Origin: an uncultured Bacilli bacterium | GTDB lineage: Bacteria > Bacillota_I > Bacilli_A > RF39 > UBA660 | Assembly: GCA_934085585.1 (NCBI GenBank) | Contig: CAKOHI010000007.1 | Coordinates: 1-64,000 of the forward strand | Direction: 5' to 3' | DNA length: 64,000 bases | In this document: positions 17,214-26,810 of the stretch, one piece after another | How positions within the stretch are numbered: position 1 is the first letter of the stretch | Layout: every line of letters begins with the position of its first letter | Position numbers and translations under genes: made by a program | The notes under the pieces: model-generated | The model's input: the letters and a program-made list of their open reading frames with translations, nothing else | Database searches by the model: none | Told to the model about the DNA's origin: nothing

Positions 17214-19031
17214 TTAATTTATAATTATTGGATCACTCATTGTACCAGTTCCAGAGGCATATGTTGTTGTTGATGTTAGTAAAAATGTTGGATAAATTAA
17301 AAATGGTTTACTTGTTTCTGTGCTACTTACTAACCAATCATGTATCCAATATACTACATCAGCGGAATACGGATTTCTTGTTATTGGCCAAATTATTGTT
17401 CCTCTATTCAGCCAATTATCGTCATATTTAAAACCTCCCATAGTTGTAGTCCAATATGTTGGTGCATCTGCAAAAGCAAAATCTGTTAGATACATTAGAC
17501 CAACTTTTGCATTATAATTTATTTCGTCTGTTGTTGATGTACTTCCTGGCTCTGGATTTACCACTTCATTTTGATATGCTACGGATGGTACTACATCTTT
17601 TATTTTTTTTGGCGTATTCCCTCCAACTTTCCATGTTGTTGTTGCTATTTTATTTGACCAGATTGTTCCTATATTATTTAAATAATTTGTATTTAAGTTT
17701 GTTTTATTTAATAAGCTTGTGCTCCATGTATTTGTAGCACTATCGGTTGCTTTATAATTCCAATAGTAACCACTTAAAGCTTCATTCCCTTGTTCTTTAT
17801 ATTCTGATCTTGTTGGCGTGATATTTCCATAATAATCACCATTTGTTCCTAATAAATCGGATGAAGCCGAATTGTATTTTACTAACTTTACCAAAGATTT
17901 ATCATTAATACCATGGTAATTTGAATTAAATACACCAATAATACGGTATAAGTTCTCCGTTGGGCATGGTGTTTTATCAGTTCCAAAACACACAAAGTTT
18001 TTAATATTATCTTTTGTGAGATAACCATCTTCAACGGCTTTTTCTAGTGCTTCATTATATGTTGAATATTTATTTTTTGGGGTTTCATATTGTAGTGTAT
18101 AATAAAATGTACCATTACAACCATTACCTACGGAACTTTCTTCTTCATCGCAGTAAAATTTTACTAAATCATCTGACATTTCTGTGGTATAATAATGTAT
18201 AATATTTATACCCTTTTCTGTTGCTTTATTTGTTAATTGATAATCTCCTCCAGCATATCTATATGAATTATCTCCAGCTCCATTTTCTAAATTTGCATCA
18301 TGATAATATAATGTATTATCCTTTCCATTCATAGCTATAATACATGAACTTAATGTTTGACCACTTGAACATACTGTTGCCACAGTTTCTTTTATTTTTT
18401 CTTTTTGTATTATTAGTTTAGCAGTAAAATCTTTGCCGGCATTTTTAGATTGATCTAGATTGTAGTTTACAAAAGTTATTGTTACATTCCATTTTTCTTC
18501 TGTTTTAGGATTTGCTGAAATTTCTTTATTACTTAATAAAGGTATTAAACCATTTTTGGTTGTTATATCAAATCCTGATATTTTTGTTCCTTTATTATCG
18601 GTTACTTCTTTGTATGTTAATCCATCAATTGATGTTAATGGCGTTCCACTGGCACTTGTTATTGTAAGAATCATTTCAGGTGTATTTTCATCTTGCGTAT
18701 AAATAAATGAATTATTTGAAATATTTAAATACATATAATAATGGTCTGTTGCAGTATTTGTTTTGTTGTTAGCAGAAAGTATAGCACCAGCAAAAGTTGA
18801 TGCTGATAAGCTATCTTGATCTTTGGCAAAGTTATCTTGATCAATTGTAAATGATAAAGGGTCACCGGTTTCAAAAGATAAAACATCCACAGTATATGTT
18901 TGGACTTTTACATTAGCTGGAGAACCACTATCAGTTTTTGCTTGAAAATAGGCATATGTTGCCCCTATTAATAATAACATAAGGGTTAATGATGCTATAA
19001 CACTTAAAACAATTGCTTTATTTTTTGCCAT
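17214..19031 (-). CDS. Large surface protein: TasA-like module plus DUF6273-like domain
   Basis: A 605-aa protein. Residues ~8-30 are a SipW-type signal ending GATYAYF, and residues ~31-210 are a TasA-like beta module paralogous to the downstream gene. The C-terminal ~390 residues contain a cysteine pair, YRIIGVF, GLMYLTDF, NPYSADVVYWIHDWL and a terminal GTGTMSDPIIIN. The same signatures close the protein at 26850-28139 and fit the DUF6273-type surface domain. The start was set at the ATG at 19031 (SD AAAGGAG) rather than the in-frame TTG two codons earlier. Confidence 0.82.
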   Translation of the reverse strand: MAKNKAIVLSVIASLTLMLLLIGATYAYFQAKTDSGSPANVKVQTYTVDVLSFETGDPLSFTIDQDNFAKDQDSLSASTFAGAILSANNKTNTATDHYYMYLNISNNSFIYTQDENTPEMILTITSASGTPLTSIDGLTYKEVTDNKGTKISGFDITTKNGLIPLLSNKEISANPKTEEKWNVTITFVNYNLDQSKNAGKDFTAKLIIQKEKIKETVATVCSSGQTLSSCIIAMNGKDNTLYYHDANLENGAGDNSYRYAGGDYQLTNKATEKGINIIHYYTTEMSDDLVKFYCDEEESSVGNGCNGTFYYTLQYETPKNKYSTYNEALEKAVEDGYLTKDNIKNFVCFGTDKTPCPTENLYRIIGVFNSNYHGINDKSLVKLVKYNSASSDLLGTNGDYYGNITPTRSEYKEQGNEALSGYYWNYKATDSATNTWSTSLLNKTNLNTNYLNNIGTIWSNKIATTTWKVGGNTPKKIKDVVPSVAYQNEVVNPEPGSTSTTDEINYNAKVGLMYLTDFAFADAPTYWTTTMGGFKYDDNWLNRGTIIWPITRNPYSADVVYWIHDWLVSSTETSKPFLIYPTFLLTSTTTYASGTGTMSDPIIIN

Positions 19032-19086
19032 ATCCAATACTCCTTTTACTCTATATCTTTTATTATATAATATTTTGTTTTTTTAT

Positions 19087-19686
19087 TCAATTATTTTTTG
19101 TATTTTTAGAATAAAGACATCCACAATAATCTTGACGATATAAATTATATTCTTTTGAATACTCTATTGATTTTTTATATCCATCACCTTTTTTAAAATC
19201 ACTAAATAAATATTTTATATCATGTTTTTCCCCTAAAATTTTGCCTAAAATATTTATTTGTTTACTATTTTTATGAGGACTTACAGTTAAAGTTGTGCCA
19301 AAGTATTCAAAGTTTAGTTCACGAGCTTTTTTGGCAGTAAACTCAAGCCTTAATCTAAAACAAACCGGACATCTTGCTTTACCTTCATTTTCATATTCTA
19401 AACCTTTAGTCTTAATATGAAATGTTTCATTATCATAATCACAATCTAAAAATTTAATATTTTCATGTTTAAATTCTTTTATAAATCTAATTTGTTCATT
19501 TTTTCTTTTTAAATACTCTTCCATTGGCTCTATATTGGGATTATAATATAAAACAGTTATATTAAAATATGGAGCTAAATATGAAAGAACTTGCGTAGAA
19601 CAAGGACCACAACAACTATGTAATAATAAATTTGGCTTATATGTTAATGATTTAATTAATTTATCTAATTCATTCTGATAATTCAT
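19087..19686 (-). CDS. queH: Epoxyqueuosine reductase QueH
   Basis: QueH reduces epoxyqueuosine in tRNA to queuosine in the last step of the pathway, using metal clusters held by cysteines. The 199-aa protein shows HSCCGPCS (Cys25, 26, 29), the CPVCFRLRL pair and a C-terminal DYCGCLYS, the cysteine sets typical of the family. It overlaps the end of divIB by 17 bp. No other queuosine gene is in the window, so queuine may be salvaged or made elsewhere. Confidence 0.93.
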   Translation of the reverse strand: MNYQNELDKLIKSLTYKPNLLLHSCCGPCSTQVLSYLAPYFNITVLYYNPNIEPMEEYLKRKNEQIRFIKEFKHENIKFLDCDYDNETFHIKTKGLEYENEGKARCPVCFRLRLEFTAKKARELNFEYFGTTLTVSPHKNSKQINILGKILGEKHDIKYLFSDFKKGDGYKKSIEYSKEYNLYRQDYCGCLYSKNTKNN

Positions 19687-20419
19687 TTTGCTCTTCTTCT
19701 TTCTTTTTTAATAAGTCAAATGTTTGAAATACAATTCCATTATTACTTGATGAATCCAAATTTAATACTCCTTTTTCATTTTCATTTAATGTGGCATATA
19801 TTTCTTCATATTTATTTAAATTATCCATATTTGCTAAATTAATATAAACATAATTACCATCATTCATTTTAAGTAAAAATCTATTTTTATCTATAGTTTT
19901 TTCATTTTTTATATCCGGAGCATACTCTATTTCACTTACCATTTTTAATATATTTATATCTACACTACTTAATTTTTTTATTAAATTTTCATATATATCA
20001 TTTGGCGTATAATTAATTAATGTAGGAATTCCTAATGAATTAGTTAAATTATCCATTGTTTCTTTATTTTCTAAAACGTATTTTTTTTCTAAAGAATTAT
20101 AAAATAAAACATTTTGTTCGTCAACTTTAACTAATAAGTTTCCATTTAACTTTTTAGAAATCTTGACATCTTTAATTATTTTATTTTCTTTTATATTCTC
20201 TTTTATTTTTCTAGTATTTAAACTTAATATTTTATTATATGATTTTATATTGCTTATAGAAATTATTTCATTATCACTTACAATCTTATTTCCTTTTATT
20301 ATAATATTTTTGATAGGTAAATTAAAATAATAATAAAAGATCATTATAAATAAATATAATGTTAAAATTATAACAAAAAGACCTTTTTTATTTAATTTCT
20401 TTTTTACCTTTTTTTTCAT
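19670..20419 (-). CDS. divIB: Cell division protein DivIB/FtsQ
   Basis: A bitopic division protein: a basic cytoplasmic tail (residues 1-12), one membrane segment (~13-32), then a POTRA domain starting LPIKNIIIKGNKIVSDNEI and a FtsQ/DivIB beta domain. The length of 249 aa is normal. It links early and late divisome proteins at the septum. It directly follows murG-murB, the conserved division/cell-wall cluster order. Confidence 0.9.
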   Translation of the reverse strand: MKKKVKKKLNKKGLFVIILTLYLFIMIFYYYFNLPIKNIIIKGNKIVSDNEIISISNIKSYNKILSLNTRKIKENIKENKIIKDVKISKKLNGNLLVKVDEQNVLFYNSLEKKYVLENKETMDNLTNSLGIPTLINYTPNDIYENLIKKLSSVDINILKMVSEIEYAPDIKNEKTIDKNRFLLKMNDGNYVYINLANMDNLNKYEEIYATLNENEKGVLNLDSSSNNGIVFQTFDLLKKKEEEQNELSE

Positions 20420-20422
20420 ATG

Positions 20423-21280
20423 TCACCACTTTACTATTATTTGTTCTAATTCTAAATCGATATTTTTTTCTTTCTTAATTTCTTTTTTAATTAAGTCAAT
20501 TAAATATATTATATCACTACTTTTAGCATTATTTTCATTAATTATAAAATTTGCATGTTTATCACTTATTTTTGCTCCGCCCTTTTTTGTGCCTTTTAAG
20601 CCGCATTCATCTATTAGTTTTCCGGCGGATGTTTTATCTGGATTTTTAAATACTGATCCTGCTGATGGATATTCTAAAGGTTGTGAATTTCTTCTTTTTT
20701 CTAAATTTATTTTTATATTATCCCATGATTCTTTTACATTTCCTTTTTCTAATTTGAAAACTGCCCCGATAATAATTTTATTACTATTTTTTAAAGAAGT
20801 GTTTCGATACTCATATTTAATATTTTCTTTACTTATTAGTTTTGTATAACCATTATCTAATACTAAAACGCTTATTAGTTCATCAAATATACACTTATTA
20901 TTAGCACCAGCATTACCTATGATAGCACCTCCGATAGAACCAGGTATTCCATATAAATTATCAAAATTAACATAGCCATTATCTAATGTTTTTTTTATAA
21001 ATTCATTTAATGATAAGCCACTACCGGCATAAACAAAATTACCATCTATTTTAAATTCATTTAATTTATCTAGTTTTATAATTGCTCCGTCAAAATCTTC
21101 ATCTGGAAGTATAACATTTGATCCCCCACCTAAAATATAATATTTTGTATTATCTTTATGTAGTTTTTCAAGTAACTCTTTTAATTCTATTATATTATTA
21201 GGTTTATACAAGTATTTAGCTATACCTCCGATGTGGTATGTATTATATTTTTTTAAATCAATGTTTTCTTCATATTTCAT
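20423..21280 (-). CDS. murB: UDP-N-acetylenolpyruvoylglucosamine reductase
   Basis: NADPH- and FAD-dependent reduction that completes UDP-MurNAc. The 285-aa protein has the FAD-binding TYHIGGIA and ILGGGSNVI (residues 49-57), GIPGSIGGA, YRNTSLK and PSAGSVFKNP motifs, the latter with the catalytic Ser. The C-terminal GAKISDKHANFI and Glu-containing tail are also present. Size and lack of the long insert match the type II (Gram-positive) enzyme. Its ATG overlaps the murG stop by 4 bp. Confidence 0.96.
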   Translation of the reverse strand: MKYEENIDLKKYNTYHIGGIAKYLYKPNNIIELKELLEKLHKDNTKYYILGGGSNVILPDEDFDGAIIKLDKLNEFKIDGNFVYAGSGLSLNEFIKKTLDNGYVNFDNLYGIPGSIGGAIIGNAGANNKCIFDELISVLVLDNGYTKLISKENIKYEYRNTSLKNSNKIIIGAVFKLEKGNVKESWDNIKINLEKRRNSQPLEYPSAGSVFKNPDKTSAGKLIDECGLKGTKKGGAKISDKHANFIINENNAKSSDIIYLIDLIKKEIKKEKNIDLELEQIIVKW

Positions 21281-22359
21281 TTTATTATTTCCTTTATTTC
21301 TTCATAAATTATAGTTGATGATGCCTTGGTATTTAATTTTTCTAAATTATTTTTAAATTCTTTATAAAGTTCATCATTATATACTAATTCATTTATCATT
21401 ACTTTTATAATATTGGAATTTAAATTCTTTTCTTCGATTAATTCTGATACTTTCATATTAGCTAAATCTAGGGCATTATAATATTGATGATTATTTGCTA
21501 CATATGGACTTGGTATTAAAATACTTGGTATTTTTAAAGCTAATAATTCTGATATAGTTGATGCTCCAGCTCGTGATATAACTAAATAAGCATCTTTCAT
21601 TATACTTGGTAGATTATCATAAAAGGGTACTACTTTAACATTTTTAGAAAATTTTGTATCTTTAATAAACTCATCATAAAGTTTTGTTCCTGTTATATAA
21701 AGAACACTATATGATTCATTATCTATAGTACTTAAATAAGCTTTAAATTTATTATTTAAAGATTCACTTCCTAAAGATCCTGCGACAATAATTATTAATT
21801 TATCATTTGGCTTAAATCCTAATGTGGATTTAGATACTTTTTTTACTGTTAAGGCATTTTCACCACATGGATTTCCAGTATAAACTAATTTTTTGGCTTT
21901 TTTAAAATAATTTTTACTATTTTTAAATGATATTCCTACTAAATCTACAAACTTTGATAAATAAACATTTGATTTTCCCGGAATACTATTTTGTTCATGA
22001 ATAAATGTTTTAATATTAAGTTTTTTTGCAGCTTTAATTACTGGGTATGTTACATATCCTCCGCATCCAATTACTATATCTGGCTTAAATTCTTTCATTA
22101 TTTTTAAGCATTTGTTCATAGATTTTTTTATTAAGGAAATATTTTTTATGTCTCTTAAAATATTAGTTTTACTAAAACCATATATTTCTAAATCTATATA
22201 TTTTATTCCCATTTTTGGTACTATTTCTTTTTCCATTCTATTGTGGGTTCCAATATATATTACTTCTAAATCTTTTTCCATTTCTTGAAATTTTTTTATA
22301 ATTGCTAAAGCTGGATATATGTGTCCTCCAGTTCCACCTGCAGAAACGATTATTTTCAT
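21277..22359 (-). CDS. murG: UDP-GlcNAc:undecaprenyl-PP-MurNAc-pentapeptide GlcNAc transferase
   Basis: Converts lipid I to lipid II on the inner membrane face. The 360-aa GT28 glycosyltransferase has the N-terminal GGTGGHIYPAL loop (residues 8-18), FIHEQNSIPG, the UDP-binding VAGSLGSES and the C-terminal RAGASTISELLALKIPSILIPSP signature region. SD AAGGTGATTTATTT. First gene of murG-murB-divIB-queH. Confidence 0.97.
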   Translation of the reverse strand: MKIIVSAGGTGGHIYPALAIIKKFQEMEKDLEVIYIGTHNRMEKEIVPKMGIKYIDLEIYGFSKTNILRDIKNISLIKKSMNKCLKIMKEFKPDIVIGCGGYVTYPVIKAAKKLNIKTFIHEQNSIPGKSNVYLSKFVDLVGISFKNSKNYFKKAKKLVYTGNPCGENALTVKKVSKSTLGFKPNDKLIIIVAGSLGSESLNNKFKAYLSTIDNESYSVLYITGTKLYDEFIKDTKFSKNVKVVPFYDNLPSIMKDAYLVISRAGASTISELLALKIPSILIPSPYVANNHQYYNALDLANMKVSELIEEKNLNSNIIKVMINELVYNDELYKEFKNNLEKLNTKASSTIIYEEIKEIIK

Positions 22360-22410
22360 AAATAAATCACCTTAATACAATTATACACTAAAAATTATAA
22401 TTTTTATAAC

Positions 22411-22998
22411 TTATTTTAACATTTTATAATCATCTATGATATATTTTACATCTTTTTTAATTTTAATTGTTCCATATATTATTACATCTATACCTCTTTT
22501 TTTAAAATTGGCTACAATTATATCGTTTGCAACTATATCTAATAAACAAATAAAATCTAGATTGTAATCTGCATCACTATTTAAAACATAGTTTAAGACT
22601 CCATACTTATATTTACTATTTAAATTTTTTAATTCTTCAATAACTTTATTATTAAAAGACATTAAATAATAGTTATGATTATATTTATTTAGTAGTTTTA
22701 ATAACTTTGTTTTGTTTATATCGTTTTCTTTAATTTCAAGTAATAATATTTTATCTGTTTTTATTTTTAATAAGTCTTCAAGTAAAGATATATCTTTCAT
22801 TTCTTTATAATAAGTATTTCTTACTAAATTACCTTTATATAAAATATTGTGATAAATAATAAACTTATTATCACAAGTAGTTCTAATATCACATTCTATC
22901 CCAATATATTTGTTGCTTTCAAGTCCATTTTTTAACGCTTCATATGAATTATCTTTTATAGATTTATTCCAAAGTCCTCGATGTGCAATTAAATTCAT
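22411..22998 (-). CDS. Glycerophosphodiester phosphodiesterase family protein
   Basis: A 195-aa TIM-barrel phosphodiesterase: AHRGLW near the N-terminus (His6, Arg7), IECDIR with metal-binding acidic residues and the second histidine in IIYHN, then LLLEIKEND. It should release glycerol-3-phosphate from lipid or teichoic-acid derived diesters in the cytoplasm. It is shorter than most GDPD enzymes (~240 aa) and loses part of the last strands, but the catalytic residues are intact. Confidence 0.88.
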   Translation of the reverse strand: MNLIAHRGLWNKSIKDNSYEALKNGLESNKYIGIECDIRTTCDNKFIIYHNILYKGNLVRNTYYKEMKDISLLEDLLKIKTDKILLLEIKENDINKTKLLKLLNKYNHNYYLMSFNNKVIEELKNLNSKYKYGVLNYVLNSDADYNLDFICLLDIVANDIIVANFKKRGIDVIIYGTIKIKKDVKYIIDDYKMLK

Positions 22999-23037
22999 AA
23001 AAAAAACACCCTAGTAAAGTATACTAAAGTATTTTTA

Positions 23038-23127
23038 TTAAAATGCTACCATAACAGAAATATATATTAGTAATAAAATTACACTCACTAATGATATTTT
23101 TGTTATATTTAATTTATTATCTTTCAT
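23038..23127 (-). CDS. 29-aa single-pass membrane peptide
   Basis: An ATG preceded by GAGGAATAT encodes a short polar start (MKDNKLNITK) and one hydrophobic helix of about 18 residues ending at the TAA. The length, good SD and position between the InlB-repeat gene and GDPD support a real micropeptide. The function is unknown. Confidence 0.5.
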   Translation of the reverse strand: MKDNKLNITKISLVSVILLLIYISVMVAF

Positions 23128-23199
23128 ATATTCCTCAATTCTTATTAATTTTATCAAAAATTGATATATATATCAAGATCCTTATTTATTTTTTGACAA

Positions 23200-23502
23200 T
23201 CATTTGTCAGATTCTTCAGTAATTTTTTCCCATTTAGCTTCAAGATTTATATTTTTCTTAATTGGGGTATTAAAATCGAATTTTTCACCATCTAAATACC
23301 AACCTAAAAATTTATATTCACTACTTTCTGGTGTGGCAGGTTCTGTAATTTTTTCTCCGACTTTCACACTAATCGGTGCTATACCCGCTCCGATTTTAGC
23401 TGTAAATGAAACTGTTACTGTTCTAAAATACATAAAATATAAAATTACGCATAAGGCAATAACACTTCCAAATATAAGTATCAGACTTGTTTTATTTTTC
23501 AT
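23200..23502 (-). CDS. Membrane-anchored single InlB B-repeat protein
   Basis: A 100-aa protein with an N-terminal membrane anchor (residues ~7-26). One Listeria-Bacteroides/InlB repeat follows: VSFTAKIGAGIAPISVKVGE, then FLGWYLDGEKFDFNTPIKKNINLEAKW, the GW...W signature. It would display a small beta-grasp domain outside the cell. It is downstream of trmD and a hypothetical gene. A similar repeat is embedded in the pilin-vWA protein. Confidence 0.82.
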   Translation of the reverse strand: MKNKTSLILIFGSVIALCVILYFMYFRTVTVSFTAKIGAGIAPISVKVGEKITEPATPESSEYKFLGWYLDGEKFDFNTPIKKNINLEAKWEKITEESDK

Positions 23503-23504
23503 TT

Positions 23505-23915
23505 TTATCTTCCCTTTCCTATTTCTTCAGTTAATTCCATAACATGAACTTTCTTTAATTCTAATTCTAAAATATATAATTTTTTTAAATATTTTTCTAA
23601 AACATTTTTTTTCAAACCTTTTTCTTTTAATGATAAAAGATATTCTTTTATTCTTTCAATTTCTGTATATGCTGTTAAAACATCTCCGCTGGTTGTATCA
23701 GGATTTGACACAAAAGAAAAAATAATTTTTAGTAAGCGTTCATATTCTTTACTTATTTTATGTTCCCAGATTTCACTTAACATATCAGGATCTAATATCG
23801 TAATTTTTTTAACTTCTTTATAACTTTTTTTGGGTGTAAAAGAATAACTAACTTTTTCTTGATATAATAAGATATCATTATCTTCTTTATTGTTTTTTAA
23901 AATGTAACTATTCAT
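23505..23915 (-). CDS. Hypothetical 136-aa protein downstream of trmD
   Basis: A soluble, highly helical protein. The first ~40 residues are extended and polar; the remainder forms amphipathic helices (LLKIIFSFV, TAYTEIERIKEYLLSLKEK, LYILELELKKVHVME). No motif was recognised. Its start lies inside the trmD 3' end (8-bp overlap) with its own SD AATGGAGGAAAAAA, so it belongs to the rlmB-rimM-trmD operon. Confidence 0.8.
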   Translation of the reverse strand: MNSYILKNNKEDNDILLYQEKVSYSFTPKKSYKEVKKITILDPDMLSEIWEHKISKEYERLLKIIFSFVSNPDTTSGDVLTAYTEIERIKEYLLSLKEKGLKKNVLEKYLKKLYILELELKKVHVMELTEEIGKGR

Positions 23916-24582
23916 TTTTTTCCTCCATTAAATCTGGTCTTAATTCTTTGGTCTTTTTTAACTTCTCTTGTTTTCTATATAAAGCAATTTTTTTATGATC
24001 ACCTGATAATAGAATTTCTGGAACCTTTAGTCCTCGATATTCTTGAGGCTTTGTATAGGTTGGATAATCTAACATGTTGTTATTAAATGATTCTTCTTCT
24101 AAAGACGAATCGGATATTACTCCGGGTAATAATCTAGTTATAGAGTCAGTTATCGCCATAGCTGGTATTTCTCCGCCGGTTAAAATATAGTCGCCGATAG
24201 ATATTACTTCATCAACTCTTGTTTTAATTCTTTCATCAAAACCTTCATAATGTCCACAGATTATTATTAAATGCTTGTAGTTAGTCAAACTTTTGGCTAC
24301 ACTTTGGTTATATTTTATTCCTTCTGGACTTAATAAAATCACGTGGGCATCTTTGGTATCAATCTTATCAAGACACTCAAATATTGGTTCACATCTTAAT
24401 ATCATACCTGCTCCCCCACCATATGGGGTATCATCAACTTGCTTATTATTAAGTGGGGAATAATCTCTAAAATTTATAAGATTTATTTCTATTTGATTTT
24501 TTTTTATTGCTCTTTTTATAATTGATGTATTAATAAAACCCTCAAACATCTCTGGAAAAAGTGTAAGTATATCAATCTTCAT
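23908..24582 (-). CDS. trmD: tRNA (guanine-N1)-methyltransferase
   Basis: Methylates G37 of tRNAs using SAM, preventing frameshifting. A 224-aa SPOUT enzyme with the N-terminal DILTLFPEMFEG, DTPYGGGAGMILRCEP, and the trefoil-knot SAM site ICGHYEGFDERI and ISIGDYILTGGE. The C-terminal RP-DL region is present. It follows rimM by about 10 bp as in most Bacilli. Confidence 0.97.
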   Translation of the reverse strand: MKIDILTLFPEMFEGFINTSIIKRAIKKNQIEINLINFRDYSPLNNKQVDDTPYGGGAGMILRCEPIFECLDKIDTKDAHVILLSPEGIKYNQSVAKSLTNYKHLIIICGHYEGFDERIKTRVDEVISIGDYILTGGEIPAMAITDSITRLLPGVISDSSLEEESFNNNMLDYPTYTKPQEYRGLKVPEILLSGDHKKIALYRKQEKLKKTKELRPDLMEEKNE

Positions 24583-24593
24583 TTTTAACCTCC

Positions 24594-25082
24594 CTATATA
24601 ATAAGATTCTTTGCTTCTTTGGTATATAATATTTTTTTATCTTTATCAAACTTTATTACATAATTTTCTATTAAAGGTAATAAAAATTCTTTATCTTTTT
24701 TTACTCTCAATAAAACATTGTGGCCATTTATTACTTCAACTACTTTTCCTAGATTGATTCCATCATCATCCAAGACAACGCTATTTATTAAATCTTTATA
24801 TAAATATTCATCTTCAGTTAAATTTAAATCTAGTAATTTAATATAAATGTTATATCCAACGTATTTTAAAATATCATTTATGTTTTCTAAATTATCAATT
24901 TTTAATAAAATATAATTTTTGTGATATCTTACACCACTGATGGTATGTTCAATATTATTAATAAGTATTTTATTATTTATTTTATATGCTTTGTCACAAA
25001 ATTCAAAGTCACTTATGACTTTTAGTTCACCTTTTATCCCAAATGTACTTACTGTTTTACCTATATAAACCATTTCATTCAT
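24594..25082 (-). CDS. rimM: 16S rRNA processing protein RimM
   Basis: A ribosome maturation factor for the 30S head, binding S19. The 162-aa protein starts MNEMVYIGKTVSTFGIKGEL, the conserved RimM opening, followed by a PRC-barrel (YKDLINSVVLDDDG...VINGHNVLL). Upstream in-frame ATGs exist, but GAGGTTAATC lies properly before the ATG at 25082, so I start there, overlapping the end of rlmB by 8 bp. Confidence 0.93.
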   Translation of the reverse strand: MNEMVYIGKTVSTFGIKGELKVISDFEFCDKAYKINNKILINNIEHTISGVRYHKNYILLKIDNLENINDILKYVGYNIYIKLLDLNLTEDEYLYKDLINSVVLDDDGINLGKVVEVINGHNVLLRVKKDKEFLLPLIENYVIKFDKDKKILYTKEAKNLII

Positions 25083-25785
25083 GATTAACCTCATACATAA
25101 TAATACTTGCACATACCCCAGCATTTAATGATTCACAATCTGGATTCATTTTAATATTTATAAATTCATCACAGATTTTTTTAGTTTCTTCTTTCATTCC
25201 ATTACCTTCATTTCCAATTACTATAGCAATATTTGCATTACTAATATTTCTTACATCGGTTCCTTTATTTACATCTGTGCCAATAATTTTGTATCCTAAA
25301 TTTTTAAGAACAGGTAAAAATTCATTTAAATTTCTTCTTATAATATTTAGATTAAAAAGCATACCTTCGGTAGCACGCACTACCTTGGGATTATATAAAT
25401 CAACAGAATCATCGCTTAAAACGATTGTATCAATATTAAATGCCACGCCACTTCTTATAATTGTTCCTAAATTTCCTGGATCTTGTAAATTATCAAGTAT
25501 TAAAACATTACCACTTATGGTATCTTCTGGTATAAAATTTATTACTGCTATATTATAACTAATAGATTTTTGATCACTTATTTTTTCCATAATTTCTTTA
25601 GTAACAAAATAATCTGCATTGATATCTACACAACTTATTATATATTCTATTAAATTATTTTTTTTAGCTTCCTTTATTAAATGATCACCTTCGATGATAA
25701 ATTTTCTTTCTTTATCTCGTATTTTTTTGTTTTTTAAACTTACCCAGTATTTGACTAAATCGTTATGTACACTTGTTATTTTCAT
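25075..25785 (-). CDS. rlmB: SpoU/TrmH-family RNA 2'-O-methyltransferase (RlmB-like)
   Basis: A 236-aa SPOUT methyltransferase that methylates a ribose in rRNA or tRNA. It has an N-terminal substrate-binding domain (KEAKKNNLIEYIIS), then the catalytic motifs LDNLQDPGNLGTIIRS (motif 1), IVIGNEGNGM (motif 2) and MNPDCESLNAGVCASI (motif 3). The exact target (23S G2251 or a tRNA) is not certain. It overlaps both neighbours by a few bases. Confidence 0.85.
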   Translation of the reverse strand: MKITSVHNDLVKYWVSLKNKKIRDKERKFIIEGDHLIKEAKKNNLIEYIISCVDINADYFVTKEIMEKISDQKSISYNIAVINFIPEDTISGNVLILDNLQDPGNLGTIIRSGVAFNIDTIVLSDDSVDLYNPKVVRATEGMLFNLNIIRRNLNEFLPVLKNLGYKIIGTDVNKGTDVRNISNANIAIVIGNEGNGMKEETKKICDEFINIKMNPDCESLNAGVCASIIMYEVNHE

Positions 25786-26417
25786 GCTTTTAACCTCTTT
25801 CTTGCTTCTTTATAATTTGGATATGCAAGTCCTACTAAATGCCAAAAATTTTTACTATGATTTGCTTCAAAAAAATGACACATTTCATGAATTATTACAT
25901 AATCTAGTAAGTCTATGTCCTTTTTTAAAAGCTCTGTATTTAAGGTAATCGTTTTCTTACTTGGATTACATACACCCCATCTAGTTAGCATACTTCTAAA
26001 TTTTAAGGTAAATTCTGGAAGATTTGAAAAACATTTTTTAGCAATTTCGACTTCACTTTTAAAAATTCTTTCAACCTCACTTTTATAAAAATTTTCTAAA
26101 GCTTTCATTGATGGTGCAAATACAGTATCATTATCAAATCTTATTTCTGTTTCTTCCTTTTTTATTTCTATAAAGTATTTTTTTCCAAGGTATAAAAACA
26201 GTTCATTATCGCGAGAATTCTCATAGGCTTTATCATACATTTTTAAAATACTATCTTCATTTTTGGCAATCATCTTTAAAATATTTTCTTGCCCTAAATA
26301 TATTGGGCATGTTACATGTATTTTTAAATCATCTTTTACTCTGAAATAAATATTTTTATTGTTTTTTCTTGTTAATATTACTTCTATTTCTTTACCATTA
26401 CTTGCTTTGTATGTCAT
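25782..26417 (-). CDS. YgjP-like (DUF45/M48-related) metallopeptidase
   Basis: A 211-aa protein of the YgjP/SprT-like group. The zinc motif HEMCHFFEANHSKNFW (HExxH with the downstream His) is in the C-terminal third, preceded by the family's TRWGVCNPSKKTITLN. It is a cytoplasmic putative metal-dependent hydrolase of unknown physiological substrate. It overlaps mscL by 20 bp and rlmB by 4 bp. Confidence 0.9.
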   Translation of the reverse strand: MTYKASNGKEIEVILTRKNNKNIYFRVKDDLKIHVTCPIYLGQENILKMIAKNEDSILKMYDKAYENSRDNELFLYLGKKYFIEIKKEETEIRFDNDTVFAPSMKALENFYKSEVERIFKSEVEIAKKCFSNLPEFTLKFRSMLTRWGVCNPSKKTITLNTELLKKDIDLLDYVIIHEMCHFFEANHSKNFWHLVGLAYPNYKEARKRLKA

Positions 26418-26781
26418 TTTTTAGTATATCCCTTATTTCTTCTAGAGTTTTTAATTCATCACTTTTGGTAGGTTTAGCTGGTTTTTCTTCCTTTTTATGT
26501 GTTACTTTGTTTACTGCTTTTACCACTATAAATAAACAAAGAGCTACGATTAAAAAGTCTATTATACTTTGGATAAATGCGCCGTACATGATTTTTGTAT
26601 CTTTAAATGTTATAGAAAGATTAGAAAAATCTACTCCACCAACGATTAATCCTATTACGGGGGTAAATATATTATTAACTAAACTTGTTACTATTGATGA
26701 GAATGCTCCACCTACTATAACACCAACTGCTAAATCTAAAACATTTCCTCTTGCTATAAATTTTTTAAATTCTTTTAACAT
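26398..26781 (-). CDS. mscL: Large-conductance mechanosensitive channel
   Basis: The 127-aa homopentameric channel that opens on membrane tension. The family start FKKFIARGNVLDLAVGVIVGGAF is evident: the N-terminal helix and TM1 pore with the conserved Asn/Asp and glycines. TM2 (SIIDFLIVALCLFIVVKAVN) and a charged cytoplasmic helix complete it. SD GGAAGTGATAAT. It heads the DUF45-rlmB-rimM-trmD operon. Confidence 0.96.
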   Translation of the reverse strand: MLKEFKKFIARGNVLDLAVGVIVGGAFSSIVTSLVNNIFTPVIGLIVGGVDFSNLSITFKDTKIMYGAFIQSIIDFLIVALCLFIVVKAVNKVTHKKEEKPAKPTKSDELKTLEEIRDILKNDIQSK

Positions 26782-26810
26782 ATTATCACTTCCTTATGGA
26801 ATAATTATAC

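Noticed and set aside
17228..17737. Three overlapping plus-strand ORFs opposite the 605-aa surface protein
   Set aside because: They are Leu/Tyr/Phe-rich shadows of the minus-strand gene without SDs or recognisable domains.
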